DNA from: Leptobrachium leishanense
Lineage: Eukaryota > Chordata > Amphibia > Anura > Megophryidae
DNA: 64,000 nt
Reading direction: 5' to 3'
NCBI GenBank assembly: GCA_009667805.1
Contig: CM019063.1
Location: forward strand, 194,040,954-194,104,953
Both the position numbers and the translations under genes were made by a program. Below the pieces are notes generated by a model. The model had not been told where the DNA came from and did no database searches. It worked only from the letters and a program-made list of their open reading frames with translations. Below are positions 45,076-55,925 of the stretch, piece by piece (position 1 is the stretch's first letter; every line of letters starts with the position of its first letter).

Positions 45076-46745
45076 CTTGAACAGATTTTTCTAAAAAGTG
45101 ATTTTGTGTGAATGCGTCATTAATAGACTGGAGGAGATTAAAGGTAGTCCAGGAGAAATGGGATTATTTAAAGGAGGCATTATTGAAAGCCACAGGCAAT
45201 TGCATTCGGCTTGTTAGCAAAAACAAAAAAGGGAAGAAACCACTGTGGTACTCTACAGAAGTGGCCAAAATAGTGAAGAACAAAAAGATAGCATTCAATA
45301 ATCATAAAAAAACTCAAACCTACAAGATTAGGCAGAAAGAGGCAAAGCACTTTATAAGCGCTTCCAAAGCACACGCAGAAGAGAAAATAGCCCAGTCAAT
45401 AAAAAAGGGGGGACAAAACATTTTTTAGATACATAAACGAGAAAAGAAAAGTAAAACAAGGATTAGTTAGATTAAAAACAAAGGAAGGAAGGTATGTAGA
45501 AGAGGATAAAAGTCTCGCTGACTGCCTCAATGAATAGTCTTTGGAAGAAGAAAAGGAAGGAAAGGGACCTCAGTTAGGAGGAAACACTGAAAGAGACTCT
45601 ACATATGAGTTTACAGAGGAGGAGGTTCTACAGCAGCTGGTTAAAGTAAAGACAAATAAGTCAAGTCAATGGGGCCTGATGGGATCCACCCTAAGTTATT
45701 AAAAGAGCTCAGTGGTGTAATAGCAAAACCATAACAGATTTATTTAACCAATCCTTGTTAACGGGAGTTGTCCCAGAAGACCGGAAAATAGCAAATGTTG
45801 TGCCCATTTACAAGAAGGGTAGTAGGGAGGAATCGGGGAACTATAGGCCAGTTAGTCTTACGTCAGTAGTGGGGAAATTAATGGAAACCATGATAAAGGA
45901 AAGGATTGTTGAACATCTAAAAATACATAGATTACAAGATCAGAAACAACATGGGTTTACCTCAGGGAGATCATGCCAAACTAATCTTATTGATTTTTTT
46001 GATTGGGTAACAAAAATAATAGACACAGGTGGTGCAGTAGACATTGCTTATTTAGATTTCAGTAAGGCTTTTGATACTGTTCCGCATAGAAGGCTTATCA
46101 ATAAATTGCAATCTTTGAGCTTGGATTACAATATTGTTGAATGGATTAGGCAGTGGCTGAGTGACAAGCAACAGAGGGTTGTGGTAAATGGAGTTTATTC
46201 GGCGCAAGGTCTTGTTACCAGTCGGGTACCTCAGGGGTCAGTACTTGGACCCATTCTCTTTAATATTTTTATTAGTGATATTGCAGAAGGTATTCATGGT
46301 AAAGTATGTCTTTTTGCTGATGACACAAAGATTTGCACAGGGTTGACGTTCCTGAAGGGATCAGCCAAATGAGAAATGATTTAGGTAAACTAAAAAAATG
46401 GTTGGAGCTGTGGCAATTGAGTTTTAATGTGGATAAGTGCAAGATAATGCACCTGAGGCGTAAAAACCCAAGGGCTGAATATAGAATATTTGATACAGTC
46501 CTAACCTCAACATCTGAGGAAAGGGATTTAGGGGTTATTATTGCAGAGGATCTAAGGGTAAGTAGTCAATGTAATAGAGCAGCAGGAAATGCTGGCAGAA
46601 TGCTTGGGAGAGGTATTAGCAGTAGGAAAAGGGAAGTGCTCATGCCACTGTACAGAGCACTGGTGAGACCTCACTTGGAGTACTGTGTGCAGTACTGGAG
46701 ACCATATCTCCAGAAGGATATAGACACCTTAGAGAGAGTTCAGAG
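45076..46745 (+). mobile_element. CR1 LINE, left part (reverse transcriptase)
   Basis: Frames give the CR1 ORF2: KKPLWYSTEVAKIVKNK and YKIRQKEAKHFI (linker before the polymerase), then [94 protein letters not shown] (FADD, the CR1 form of YADD), and after a shift near 46340 KKWLELWQLSFNVDKCKIMHL, RDLGVIIAEDL and LVRPHLEYCVQYWRPYLQKDIDTLERVQR. It is cut at 46745 by the L1 and resumes at 52566. Confidence 0.92.
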
Positions 46746-46764
46746 GGGGGCGGAGCCGAGCTGA
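45108..46764 (+). pseudogene. CR1 reverse transcriptase, broken
   Basis: At least two breaks (near 45430-45755 and at about 46340) split the reading frame before the L1 insertion removes the C terminus. Catalytic motifs of the palm are still readable: YLDFSKAFD and FADD. Confidence 0.88.
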
Positions 46765-46880
46765 CGAAGATGGCGGACGTGTGTTAGCCGAGCTTCCGTC
46801 CTTACCGCCGCCGATCCTCTCCTAACAGCACCTCACTCGCCTGCCACGCCAGCTAGAAAGGGGTAGGAACCTTCCCCCAT

Positions 46881-47849
46881 CATGCTACCGGCCACTAAAA
46901 AAAAACAAAAAACAGCGCGATGCGCCCATTTTTGCCACCAGACACTAGGCGGATGAACAGGCCCAAGATGGCGCCCGTAGCAGCTCTGAGGGAGCAGACT
47001 GAGATGGCGCCCAGACCCACTCGCCCCAGCTCCCAGAGCATGATGCCCCCGCAGCGGCTCCTGCCCTAGCCACCAGGGATGACATACAGGGCCTGCGGGC
47101 CATCATTACTCACGAACTTAAAAAAATCCACCAAGGCCCTATCCTTAGAAATCCAAGCGATTGGAGAACGCACTGCCAGTTTGGAAGAACAGGCCAAGAA
47201 ACATATTACGTTCTCTAACGATTTGGCGGGACGCTCTGAGGCCATGGAGCACCGGCTCCAATATCTAGAAGAATCCTTGGAAGATCTTACGAATTGGTCC
47301 AGAAGGAATAATGTACGTCTCCGTGGCTTACCAGAAACAGTTACTAATTCTGATTTATCAGATATTTTTCATGGCATAATCAAACAACTGGTCCCTGATA
47401 TACCGGATTCTCATCTCATATTGGACCGTATCCATAGAGCACTGGGTCCCCGTCGTGATAACTCGTCCACTCCACGAGACGTGGTGGCACGTTTTCACTA
47501 TTACACTTCCAAGGATGCGGTTCTTAAAGCTACGCGGAATCAAGATGTGGAATATGAAGGCGCTCCCTTATCATTTTTTCAGGACTTATCTGGCTCCACT
47601 CTTGCTCGGAGGAGAGAGTGGAAAGAGATTACGACCATTTTACGTAACAATAACATCCGATACGCATGGGGGTTCCCATTTAAGATTTTGATATTTCACA
47701 ACAACCATACTTCGGCCTATTCGTCCCTCCATCAGGCGAAGAACCTTTTGAGATCCTTGAATTTACAGGTGCCTTCTTCGATTGCTGCCCTTGCCCCTCC
47801 ACCACCTTTGCCGAGGCTCATTCAAGAATGGGAGACTTCAGGAGACTGA
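46881..47849 (+). pseudogene. L1 ORF1, frameshifts near the N terminus
   Basis: Most of the protein is open from 47079 to 47849: coiled coil (LSLEIQAIGERTASLEEQ to HRLQYLEESLEDLTNW), then the RRM (SRRNNVRLRGLPE, LILDRIHRALGP, PRDVVARFHYYTSKDAVL) and the C-terminal domain (GAPLSFFQDLS, YAWGFPFKILIF). Upstream, frames shift near the A runs at 46900 and 47121, where ITHELKK in one frame passes to KSTKALS in the other. These homopolymer shifts could also be assembly errors. Confidence 0.85.
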
Positions 47850-48439
47850 TCACTTTTTGATTGCCATGGTCCGTAATGGCATTCAGTGTCTGATTACCTA
47901 CAACGCCCACTGACATGATGGGCCCGTTTTACCTCGCGGCAGGCGAGTGTATGGAAATTCGATGTAACGTAATTCTTCTATTTGCGGGGGGTTATGCCCC
48001 ACTTTTATAATGGTTCAAATTGTTACGGATATGTTTCTTTTCTCTCTCTCCATTCCCTCTTGGGTCTGGAATTATGAGAGGTTTTTTCTTTCTTCTACAG
48101 TTTATTTGTATTGCTGGCGGCGGAGGGGGGTAGCCGGTTTTGGTATCACCCTGACACCGACGGATTGTCGTTTTTTTCCAATGGTCTTCTACCTCTCCCC
48201 CCCTTCGGTATTCCCGTTCGGCTGGTATCCCCTCTACCCTTCTCCCTCGTGACTGCCCACCACGAGATCTTTCGATCTTATTTTCCCGCTTATCTTCTTT
48301 CCTTTTCCTTTTCAATTCTCTCTTCTTCTCTTATTCCCTCAGGATCCTCCCTCCGGCTGCCCCTCGGGCCTCTTGCCCTCCGGGGGAGGGGTGGCCGGAC
48401 GGGGGAATCTCTCCTTCGCACTCTTCTCCTATCTGATTA

Positions 48440-51400
48440 ATGTCTAAGGTTAATGTATACTCTATTAATGTAAAAGGTCTTAATTCACCACGTAAGAGAC
48501 GACTTTTATTCAGGGAGCTCCGACGGAAGTCGGTAGAAATCGCATTTCTCCAAGAAACTAGAATACCTAAACTAGCCGCTTTTCGCCTCTCAGACCCGAC
48601 ATACTCCAGGACATATATGTCATGCTCTACCCCTAAACGCAATGGTGTTGCCATTCGCTTACGCAATTCATGCCCGATGGTGGTTGAGGAGGTACATGCA
48701 GATGGGCTGGGGTGGTGTGTGATAGTTCGAGGTACCATATCCTCTCAGCCATACTCTCTTGTAGCGCTTTATGGCCCTAACTGCCCGGACACTAGCTTTT
48801 GGGACGACACGAGGGATTTTATTAATTCACATGCTAGAGGTAAGATCATTATGGGGGGAGATTTTAATGCTACCTTATGCCCCCCAGTGGATAGGTCGGA
48901 TCCCCGGGGAGATAGATTGACGCAGCCCTCTTCCTCTCAGGATAATCAGTATCACGGCTTTGTGCATGAGTTGGGACTCATAGACATATGGAGAATTCAA
49001 CACCCTTCGACTCGAGACTATACTTTTTACTCTCATGTTCGTGACTCGTACTCCCGCATAGATTGTTTCCTGACCTCCCCTGACTGCATACCGACCGTCT
49101 TGTCCTCCGACATCGGTTCGATCACATGGTCTCTGAAACTGACCCCTTTCGCCCCTTCTCCCGGAAGACGGTGGCGCCTTGATCCATTTTTATTAAATAA
49201 ACCAGGAGTTTCAGACACGATTAAAGAAACCACCTCAGAATACTTTCAACTGAACAACACTCCTGACATCTCCCCTCAGATTCTCTGGGCGGCGTACAAG
49301 CCGGTGATAAGGGGCAAACTTTTAAGCTTGGCAGCATATCATAAAAAACTAAAATTAGCGGACATCACTTCTTTACAAACCCAACTCAGGCAACATGAAC
49401 TCCAACATAAATCTTCCCCCAGCCCTGAAACCTTTACCGCACTTTCTCGAGTTAGGTCAGACTTAAATCAATTGTTTGTGGAGGATGCAGGATGAGCTAT
49501 GCTATGGTCTAAGCAGCACTATTACGATCGGTCCAATAAAATGGACTCCCCATGGGCCCGGCTAATTAATCCTCGCTCACAATTTCGCCCAATCACAGTT
49601 ATACGGGACAGGGATGGCCCATCACACACGACCCCGCGAGCTATCAGAGATGCATTCACTAACTATTATACGGCCCTATATGACCATTCCCCTGACCACA
49701 CCCATACAAATAAGGTACTGATGCAGGAAATTGAATCATACTTGACCCAGGCATCCTTACCTCGGTTGCCGGAATCTAGAATGGAGACACTGGTGGACAT
49801 GATCACGGAGGAGGAGATAGGTAAGGCCTTGGGATACATGAAGCCTCATAAGGCCCCAGGTCCGGATGGCTTTACATATCACTTTTATAAATCCTTTGCG
49901 GCAGAGCTTATCCCTAGGCTACTCCTTACTTTTAATGACATGTTGACAGGGGGTACACCTCCCACAGAATCTTTAATGGCCTCTATAGTGTTAATACCCA
50001 AACCCGGTCGGGACCCTCAGCTAGTGGAAAATTATCGCCCTATATCTTTAATAAACACGGATTTAAAACTGTTCACTAAAATTCTGTCTTTACGACTGGA
50101 TCGGTTATTGGGGGATTTGATCCATCCTGATCAGGTAGGGTTTATGCCAAATAGACAGGCATTTGAAAACACCAGGAAAACAGCAGATCTCATATGGTAT
50201 GCTTCTACTCACAAAATACCTTCCCTATTTATCTCCCTAGATGCGGAGAAAGCATTTGATAGAGCAGAATGGCCCTTTTTGTTTTCTCTTCTCAAACATC
50301 TTGGTTTTCCTCCAGCATACGTGGCGGCGGTACAAGCCTTATACTCATCCCCATCCGCTCAGGTGGTGATTCCTGGTACAGACATGATCCCCTTTAATGT
50401 TCGCAATGGTACTCGCCAGGGCTGCCCCTTATCACCGGCCTTGTTTGCCCTTTTTCTGGAACCTCTTTTGCAACACATTAGACTTGACCCTTCCATACGG
50501 GGCATTTTGACCCAGGGAAATGAATATAAATTATCAGCTTATGCAGACGATGTCTTATTATCGATCTCACAGCCCCTATCATCTCTCCCTAAAGTTCTGC
50601 AGACATTGTCTGATTTTGCTCGGTTATCTAGATATAAAATAAATATGGACAAGTCGGAAGCTATTCCGATTCACATAGCGGAGGCAGACACTTCTTTAAT
50701 TCGCTCCTATTTTCCTGTAGTAGTTTCACTGACTTCGATTAAATATCTAGGCATTCATTTATCGACTGATCCCGGACAATTGTATGATGTGAATTATGCT
50801 CCTTTGTTGTCCCAAATTAAAAGGGATTTCGAAAATTGGGATAAATATGCAATATCGTGGATGGGTAGAATATATTGTATAAAAATGACTATCCTGCCTC
50901 GGCTATTGTACTTTTTTCAGGCACTCCCGATAGCTATCCCTCCAGAGGATCTCCATCACCTTCAGCGGGCGATTGATAAATTTATATGGAGGGGCAAGCG
51001 GCACCGAATAGCAAGAGCAACGCTCTACCGACCTAAAGATGCAGGGGGCCTGGGTCTTCCTTGCCTCCTATCTTATTATTACGCGGCCCAATTGGCCCAA
51101 ATTGTTGCTTGGCACACACACCCGGACGACACCGTTGGGTAGACTTGGAACGTGTCCTTATGTTTCCGGATGACCCCAGTCTTTGGATCTGGCTCTCAAA
51201 AACCCACAGGACTTTGTTACGCACCAACTGTCCAGCTATAGTGAACTCCATCAGGCTCTGGGATAAATTGGCTGCAAAATGTGACTTGGCGTCTTTTCCG
51301 TCACCTTTATCTCCGATCATACGGAACAAAGCTTTTCTACCAGCCTATTCGGTGAAAGCGGGAAGAGGATGGATGGACTCTAATATCTCCCGGTTCTACC

Positions 51401-52227
51401 AACTATATCCTGGAGGCTCTTTCCTGGCCCATACGGAGTTCTCGGTGACTGGCACAACAGCCCTTGCTCGTCTCCTACCATATATGCAACTAAAGGCTTT
51501 TGCCTCTCAACAACATGTGAAAGCGGCGGCCTTATCACCTCTTACACCGTTTGAACGACTATGCAAAGCAAGCTCATACCCAAAAGGTCGGATTTCGACT
51601 ATATACCGCTCTTTAACCTCTTTGTTAGACTGGAGAGAATTGACATATATTAATGCCTGGGAGAAGGATTTGGGGGAACAATTGGATAGGGAGGAGTGGC
51701 TGGATATATGGGACTCCATGAGAATCGTTTCGGTGTGCACCACCCACCAGGAACAACTGGTCAAGACCATATTCCGATGGTATGTAACTCCAGTACAACT
51801 CTCACGTATGTCTCCTCCGACTCCGGATACCTGTTGGAAGGGATGCGGCGAACGGGGCTCCTATATACACCTGTGGTGGACATGCCCTCAAATACAACAT
51901 TATTGGACTGGAGTCCAGACTCTTCTTTCTACAGTCTTCGCAAGACATATTCCTATGGACCCCTGGGCCTTCTTGCTCTCTCGACCCAACCCGGATCTTT
52001 CCCGACAGGAACACAAACTCATGGCAAAAATGACTTTGGCGGCCCGCAGATTATTGGCCTTGGAATGGAATTGCCCTCAGGTCCCCTCATCGCACCGGAT
52101 TTATGCCTTAATACAAGACGTACAAACTATGGATAAGCTGACGGCACTGGCCAGAGACGCTCTCCCCGCCTATTACAACACATGGGCCCCATGGATAGAC
52201 CATATGGGTCACGCAGTGGTGACATGA
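48440..52227 (+). pseudogene. L1 ORF2, one in-frame stop and one frameshift
   Basis: Endonuclease: NVKGLNSP, AFLQETR, GGDFNATL, DYTFYSHVRDSYSRIDCF. A single TGA at 49493-49495 interrupts the frame (EDAG stop AMLWSKQHYY), which continues in phase to 51142. Reverse transcriptase: APGPDGFTYHFYK, ENYRPISLINTDLK, ISLDAEKAFDRAEWP, RNGTRQGCPLSPALFALFLEP and LSAYADDVLLSI with YADD intact. A frameshift between 51061 and 51142 moves to the last frame, with the L1 C-terminal CWKGCGERGSYIHLWWTC motif, ending at 52227. Only two lesions separate it from a complete enzyme. Confidence 0.93.
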
Positions 52228-52565
52228 GTTGGAAGTCTCAGTGGTCTCCCTTCTCACTTTTTTGGCTTTGCCGTTTTTGTTTTTGCGTATAATGAACCGA
52301 CTTTAGTTTTATTTGCTTTTTACATGACCTCCATGTTCTTTTCTACTTCCATCTCTTTTATTTCCTTTTTCTCTATTTCACTTCTTGGGGATCTGGGCAA
52401 TCCCCTCCCTCTCTCCCCCTCCCCTTCTTCTCTTTGAATGTTCGGAAAATGGATATATTTGGAGAGTATTGCATCTTTCTATGTTGTGTTCCGCATTCTC
52501 TTTGACTGTATTGCCTTACTTTCTCCAATAAAACTATATTTATAAAAAAAAAAGAGAGTTCAGAG

Positions 52566-53016
52566 AAGGGCTACTAAAATGGTGTACGGCTTGAAGGAGA
52601 AAAGATCATTAAGCCTTTCCTGGTAACTTAACATGTATAGTTTGGAAAAAAGACGAGACAGAGAAGATATGATCGAAACATTTAAATACGTAAAGGGAAT
52701 CCACAAGGTAGAGGAAGGGAGTATATTTAAAAGGAAACAAAGTAGCAAAACAATAGGACATAGTCTTAGATTAGAGGGCAAAGGTTTAAAAGTAACATCA
52801 GGAAGCATTATTTTACGGAGAGGGTGGTGGATACATAGAACAGCCTTCCAGTAGAAGTGGTAGAGGCCAAAACAGTAATTGAATTTAAGCAAGCATGGGA
52901 TAGGCATAAGGCTATCCTAAATAAAAGATAAATCCAGGTAAAGTATCCATGTAATTGGGCAGACTAGATAGAAAATGTCGGCAGATAAGAACCTTTTGGC
53001 CTATGTTTCTATGTTT
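52566..53016 (+). mobile_element. CR1 LINE, right part and 3' end
   Basis: Continues the CR1 after the L1: RRATKMVYGLKEKRSL, YSLEKRRDREDMIETFKYVKGIHKVE, GHSLRLEGKGL, then the 3' end with GGCAGATAAGAACC..TTTGGCC and a TATGTTTCTATGTTTC tail. A stop (TAA near 52627) splits the frame. Confidence 0.88.
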
Positions 53017-53312
53017 CTTCCTTCCTTAAACTCATCCTTGCTACAACTGAAATTCTCGTTGTTCCTTCCTCCAAATGCCACCTATCTCTCTACGAGTAAA
53101 TGGAACGCTCATTAGCCCAATGCCTCAAGCTAGCTGCCTTGGGGTCACTTGCAATTCTGACCTAACGTTCTCTCCCCACGTCCAGACAATGACCAAATCC
53201 TGTTACTATCAACTTAAAAACATTGCCCGCGTCTGCCCCTTTCTGACGCAAGATACCGGAAAGGTGCTGGTTCATGCTCTTGTCATTTCACACCTTGATT
53301 ACTGCAACCTAC
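53017..53312 (+). mobile_element. L2 LINE, right part of the split copy
   Basis: Resumes FLKLILATTEILVVPSSKC, CLGVTCNSDLTFSPHVQTMTKSCYYQLKNIARVCPFL and VISHLDYCNL, directly following the L2 left part that stops at 45075. Truncated at about 53312. Confidence 0.85.
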
Positions 53313-54678
53313 CGACTTTGGCAGATCTGATATCGGGAGGGTGCAGACATGGCCACTGAGAGGGTGTAGCAGTGATGCAAATTGTACAACCAGTGACATT
53401 TTTGGCCCAAAAAAGGGGCATGTAATCAGGTGTGCATGTACAACAGGATGATCTGCTGATCAGCCAATCAGGGATGCTCATACATGAGCACTGCTTTACA
53501 AAGCCCTGATCTTAACATACTCTTTAAGTCCCGTTAGTGCCACTAAGCAGGCACTTCTGGTCCTTTTTCCGTTATTCCTCACGAAAACCAGGTGACAACT
53601 TATGACCAAAAGACTTGGCAGTTCTGTAGACATCCTAGGGCCTTAAGGTCTTAAAAGCAACATTGCGGAATGTATGATAGAATATAGCACACAAAATTAA
53701 AATGTAAGACTATTGCTGCATATAGAATAAAAACCACAATTAAATTATCTTGTATCAAACAAAGGTGGCATGTGATATTGCAAATGTCTGTTTAATGTTT
53801 CTGCACAAATTAGTTTTTGTTTCTTTCTGAATACATTGTCTATATTTAGGTGTATTAGCCACTTGGTAAATGTGTACTCTACATATGTTTGTGAATGTTT
53901 GAAGAGGCGGATGCACTCGGGGGCATGATAAAAATCTCACATTTATTCAGCAATCTTTAAATCTTTATTATCAATGTTTCAGTTTCCACAGAGTATATGC
54001 TTAATAAAGTATCTGCTCTATATACTTAAACATTACCAATACATATTAGTTCCTAAAAGGACATTCTAGTGACATTTGAACGTTCCCCAAGTCTATTCAG
54101 TGTGTTAAAAGAAGTATATTCTCATTTATATCCATTATTTATCCCCTAACCTCAGTAACATGTATTTAAAAGGCAAATTCCCAGACATCTACCCCTTGAC
54201 TAAAACACATGTCCTCCCTACTTACCAGCTAAACTCCTTGCACTGACTCCTGCTTCTGCCATGCACTGCTATGTAAATTGCAAATAAGTGCACTGCAGAA
54301 TACAGAGTCAATACAAGAATTTACCTGGTGAGGTAAGTGCATGTGTTAAGGTCTGGAGGAACCGTCTGAAGGCTCTTCTTCTAAATAGGAGTAACTCGCT
54401 GAAGATAGAAAATAAATAATGTCTCTAAACTAGAAAAATGCTTATTTTAACATGCTGAAATGATAGAGGGGAGATTAAAAAACATCTAGGATGTGCCTAA
54501 TCTGAGGGATAATCCGTGAACAACTCACATTACACCAAGTAACACTGTGAAGAAAAGAAACCAGCTTGGTGCATTAACAGGCAAGGAAACGAGACCTGCT
54601 CAGGGGTGAGAGGGCATCACGTAAAAATAAATAAAATGGTATACAATATGCCATCTCAGAATGCACATCAATCTTTAG
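53313..54678. other. No gene seen
   Basis: 53463-53520 shares a repeat with 27893-27975. Otherwise AT-rich sequence, with no exon recognised between PLA2G3 and INPP5J. Confidence 0.3.
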
Positions 54679-54860
54679 CAGGGTTATTCAGAGAGCGATG
54701 AAAACCAGGAGAATGGATGGAGAAGTGAATATTCTTGGTTAAAATAGCCAAACCAGAAAAATTCTCCCATTTATCTCACTTTCCAAATTGGCTATTTTGA
54801 CATAGAATTTTCAATTCTCCTGTCATTCTCCTGGTTTTCACCTCTCTCCGAATAACCCTG
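54679..54860. repeat. Palindromic MITE, copy 9
   Basis: CAGGGTTATTCAGAGAGCG to CTCTCTCCGAATAACCCTG flanked by TAG at both ends. Best-preserved copy together with copy 1. Confidence 0.87.
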
Positions 54861-55445
54861 TAGGTTAAAGTCTAATTCATAGTGAATATTCTGTAGAACA
54901 GTGTCAATATCTGTTAGCAAATAAACATTTCAAGTATAGAGATAACAACATACCACATAACAGTAGCTTAGGTATCATTATTGAATATTAAATGTGGAAC
55001 CGTCCATGGGAGATCAACTGCTTAGAAATGTTTCGCTCCAACATAAATTTTGTTTGCAATATAGCTCCTGCATTGTGCAACTGTGTATTATTTAGCATTT
55101 TGGTTCTTGTGTTCATCTATAATACCTTAAGGGGATAAAGGTGTTTTTATTTTTTAAAGATGCTCTGGCTTTTGGCTCTTGGCTGTAGAGGAGAACATGT
55201 TGTCCAGCGAGTAACAATAACAGTAAAATACTACCTGATAAAAGGCATTTCTTCCTTGTGTCAGAATTCACTAATAAAATACCACATGACTAAAAATGCC
55301 ACCTGCAATACGTTAATACTGATTTTTGAGCTGCCTGAATTTTTTACGCATATGTCGAGATTGATTTTGACATACATAGTTTATTTGTTCTCTAAAAAAT
55401 GAGGCAGTATCATTTATAGTTCATGAAGAAGCAGGACAGGAGTCA
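54861..55445. other. No gene seen
   Basis: An 80-codon plus frame at 55160 has no family resemblance. Confidence 0.3.
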
Positions 55446-55468
55446 TAGGGGGTTATTCAGAGAGCACC

Positions 55469-55666
55469 GAAATGTCGCCGACATTTCTGTGCTCTCCCGT
55501 TCCCTGCACTTCAGGGAATAAAACTCCCAGACCCTGCAGTGAATTCAGCATTCACTGCAGGGCCCCCGGAGTGCAGGGAACGAATCCGAAAATCCACCAC
55601 GTAACTGCCAAAAACCCGCTGAACTCTTGCCGAAAATCGCATCCGATACAATCCGAAGTATCGGAT
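55469..55666. repeat. Hairpin cluster, left
   Basis: Perfect inverted pairs: GAAATGTCG/CGACATTTC (55469-55487); GTTCCCTGCACT/AGTGCAGGGAAC (55499-55510 and 55570-55581) enclosing CCCTGCAGTGAAT/ATTCACTGCAGGG (55532-55562); ATCCGATAC/GTATCGGAT (55641-55666). Confidence 0.85.
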
Positions 55667-55925
55667 CACTCGAACCGCCACAAAAAACACACAGAACGTG
55701 TCCGAAAAATGCCAACGAGCCGTGGAACACAGCACTGACAAGCCGCCGGAAACCATCGATAAGCTGACGAACAGGGTAAAAAAAAAAATGATTTAACCCT
55801 TTCACTGCTGAGGCATTTCACCGCTGTGTGCGGAGCTCATTTTTACAGATTTCGCTCATCATGTATGAATGCGTTTTGAAGCCTTATTGAAGCCTTATTT
55901 TATTATATGACCCAGACATATTATA

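Larger units (their letters stand above)
46746..52552 (+). mobile_element. Full-length L1 LINE, nearly intact, inserted in CR1
   Basis: 5807 bp with an exact 13-bp target duplication AGAGAGTTCAGAG at 46733-46745 and 52553-52565. The leader starts GGGGGCGGAGCCGAGC and contains GATGGCGGACG. ORF1, a CT-rich inter-ORF stretch of about 590 bp, ORF2, a CT-rich 3' UTR, CAATAAAACT at 52527 and a poly(A) tail follow. Perfect duplication, complete length and few lesions mark it as the youngest layer of the nest. Confidence 0.96.
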
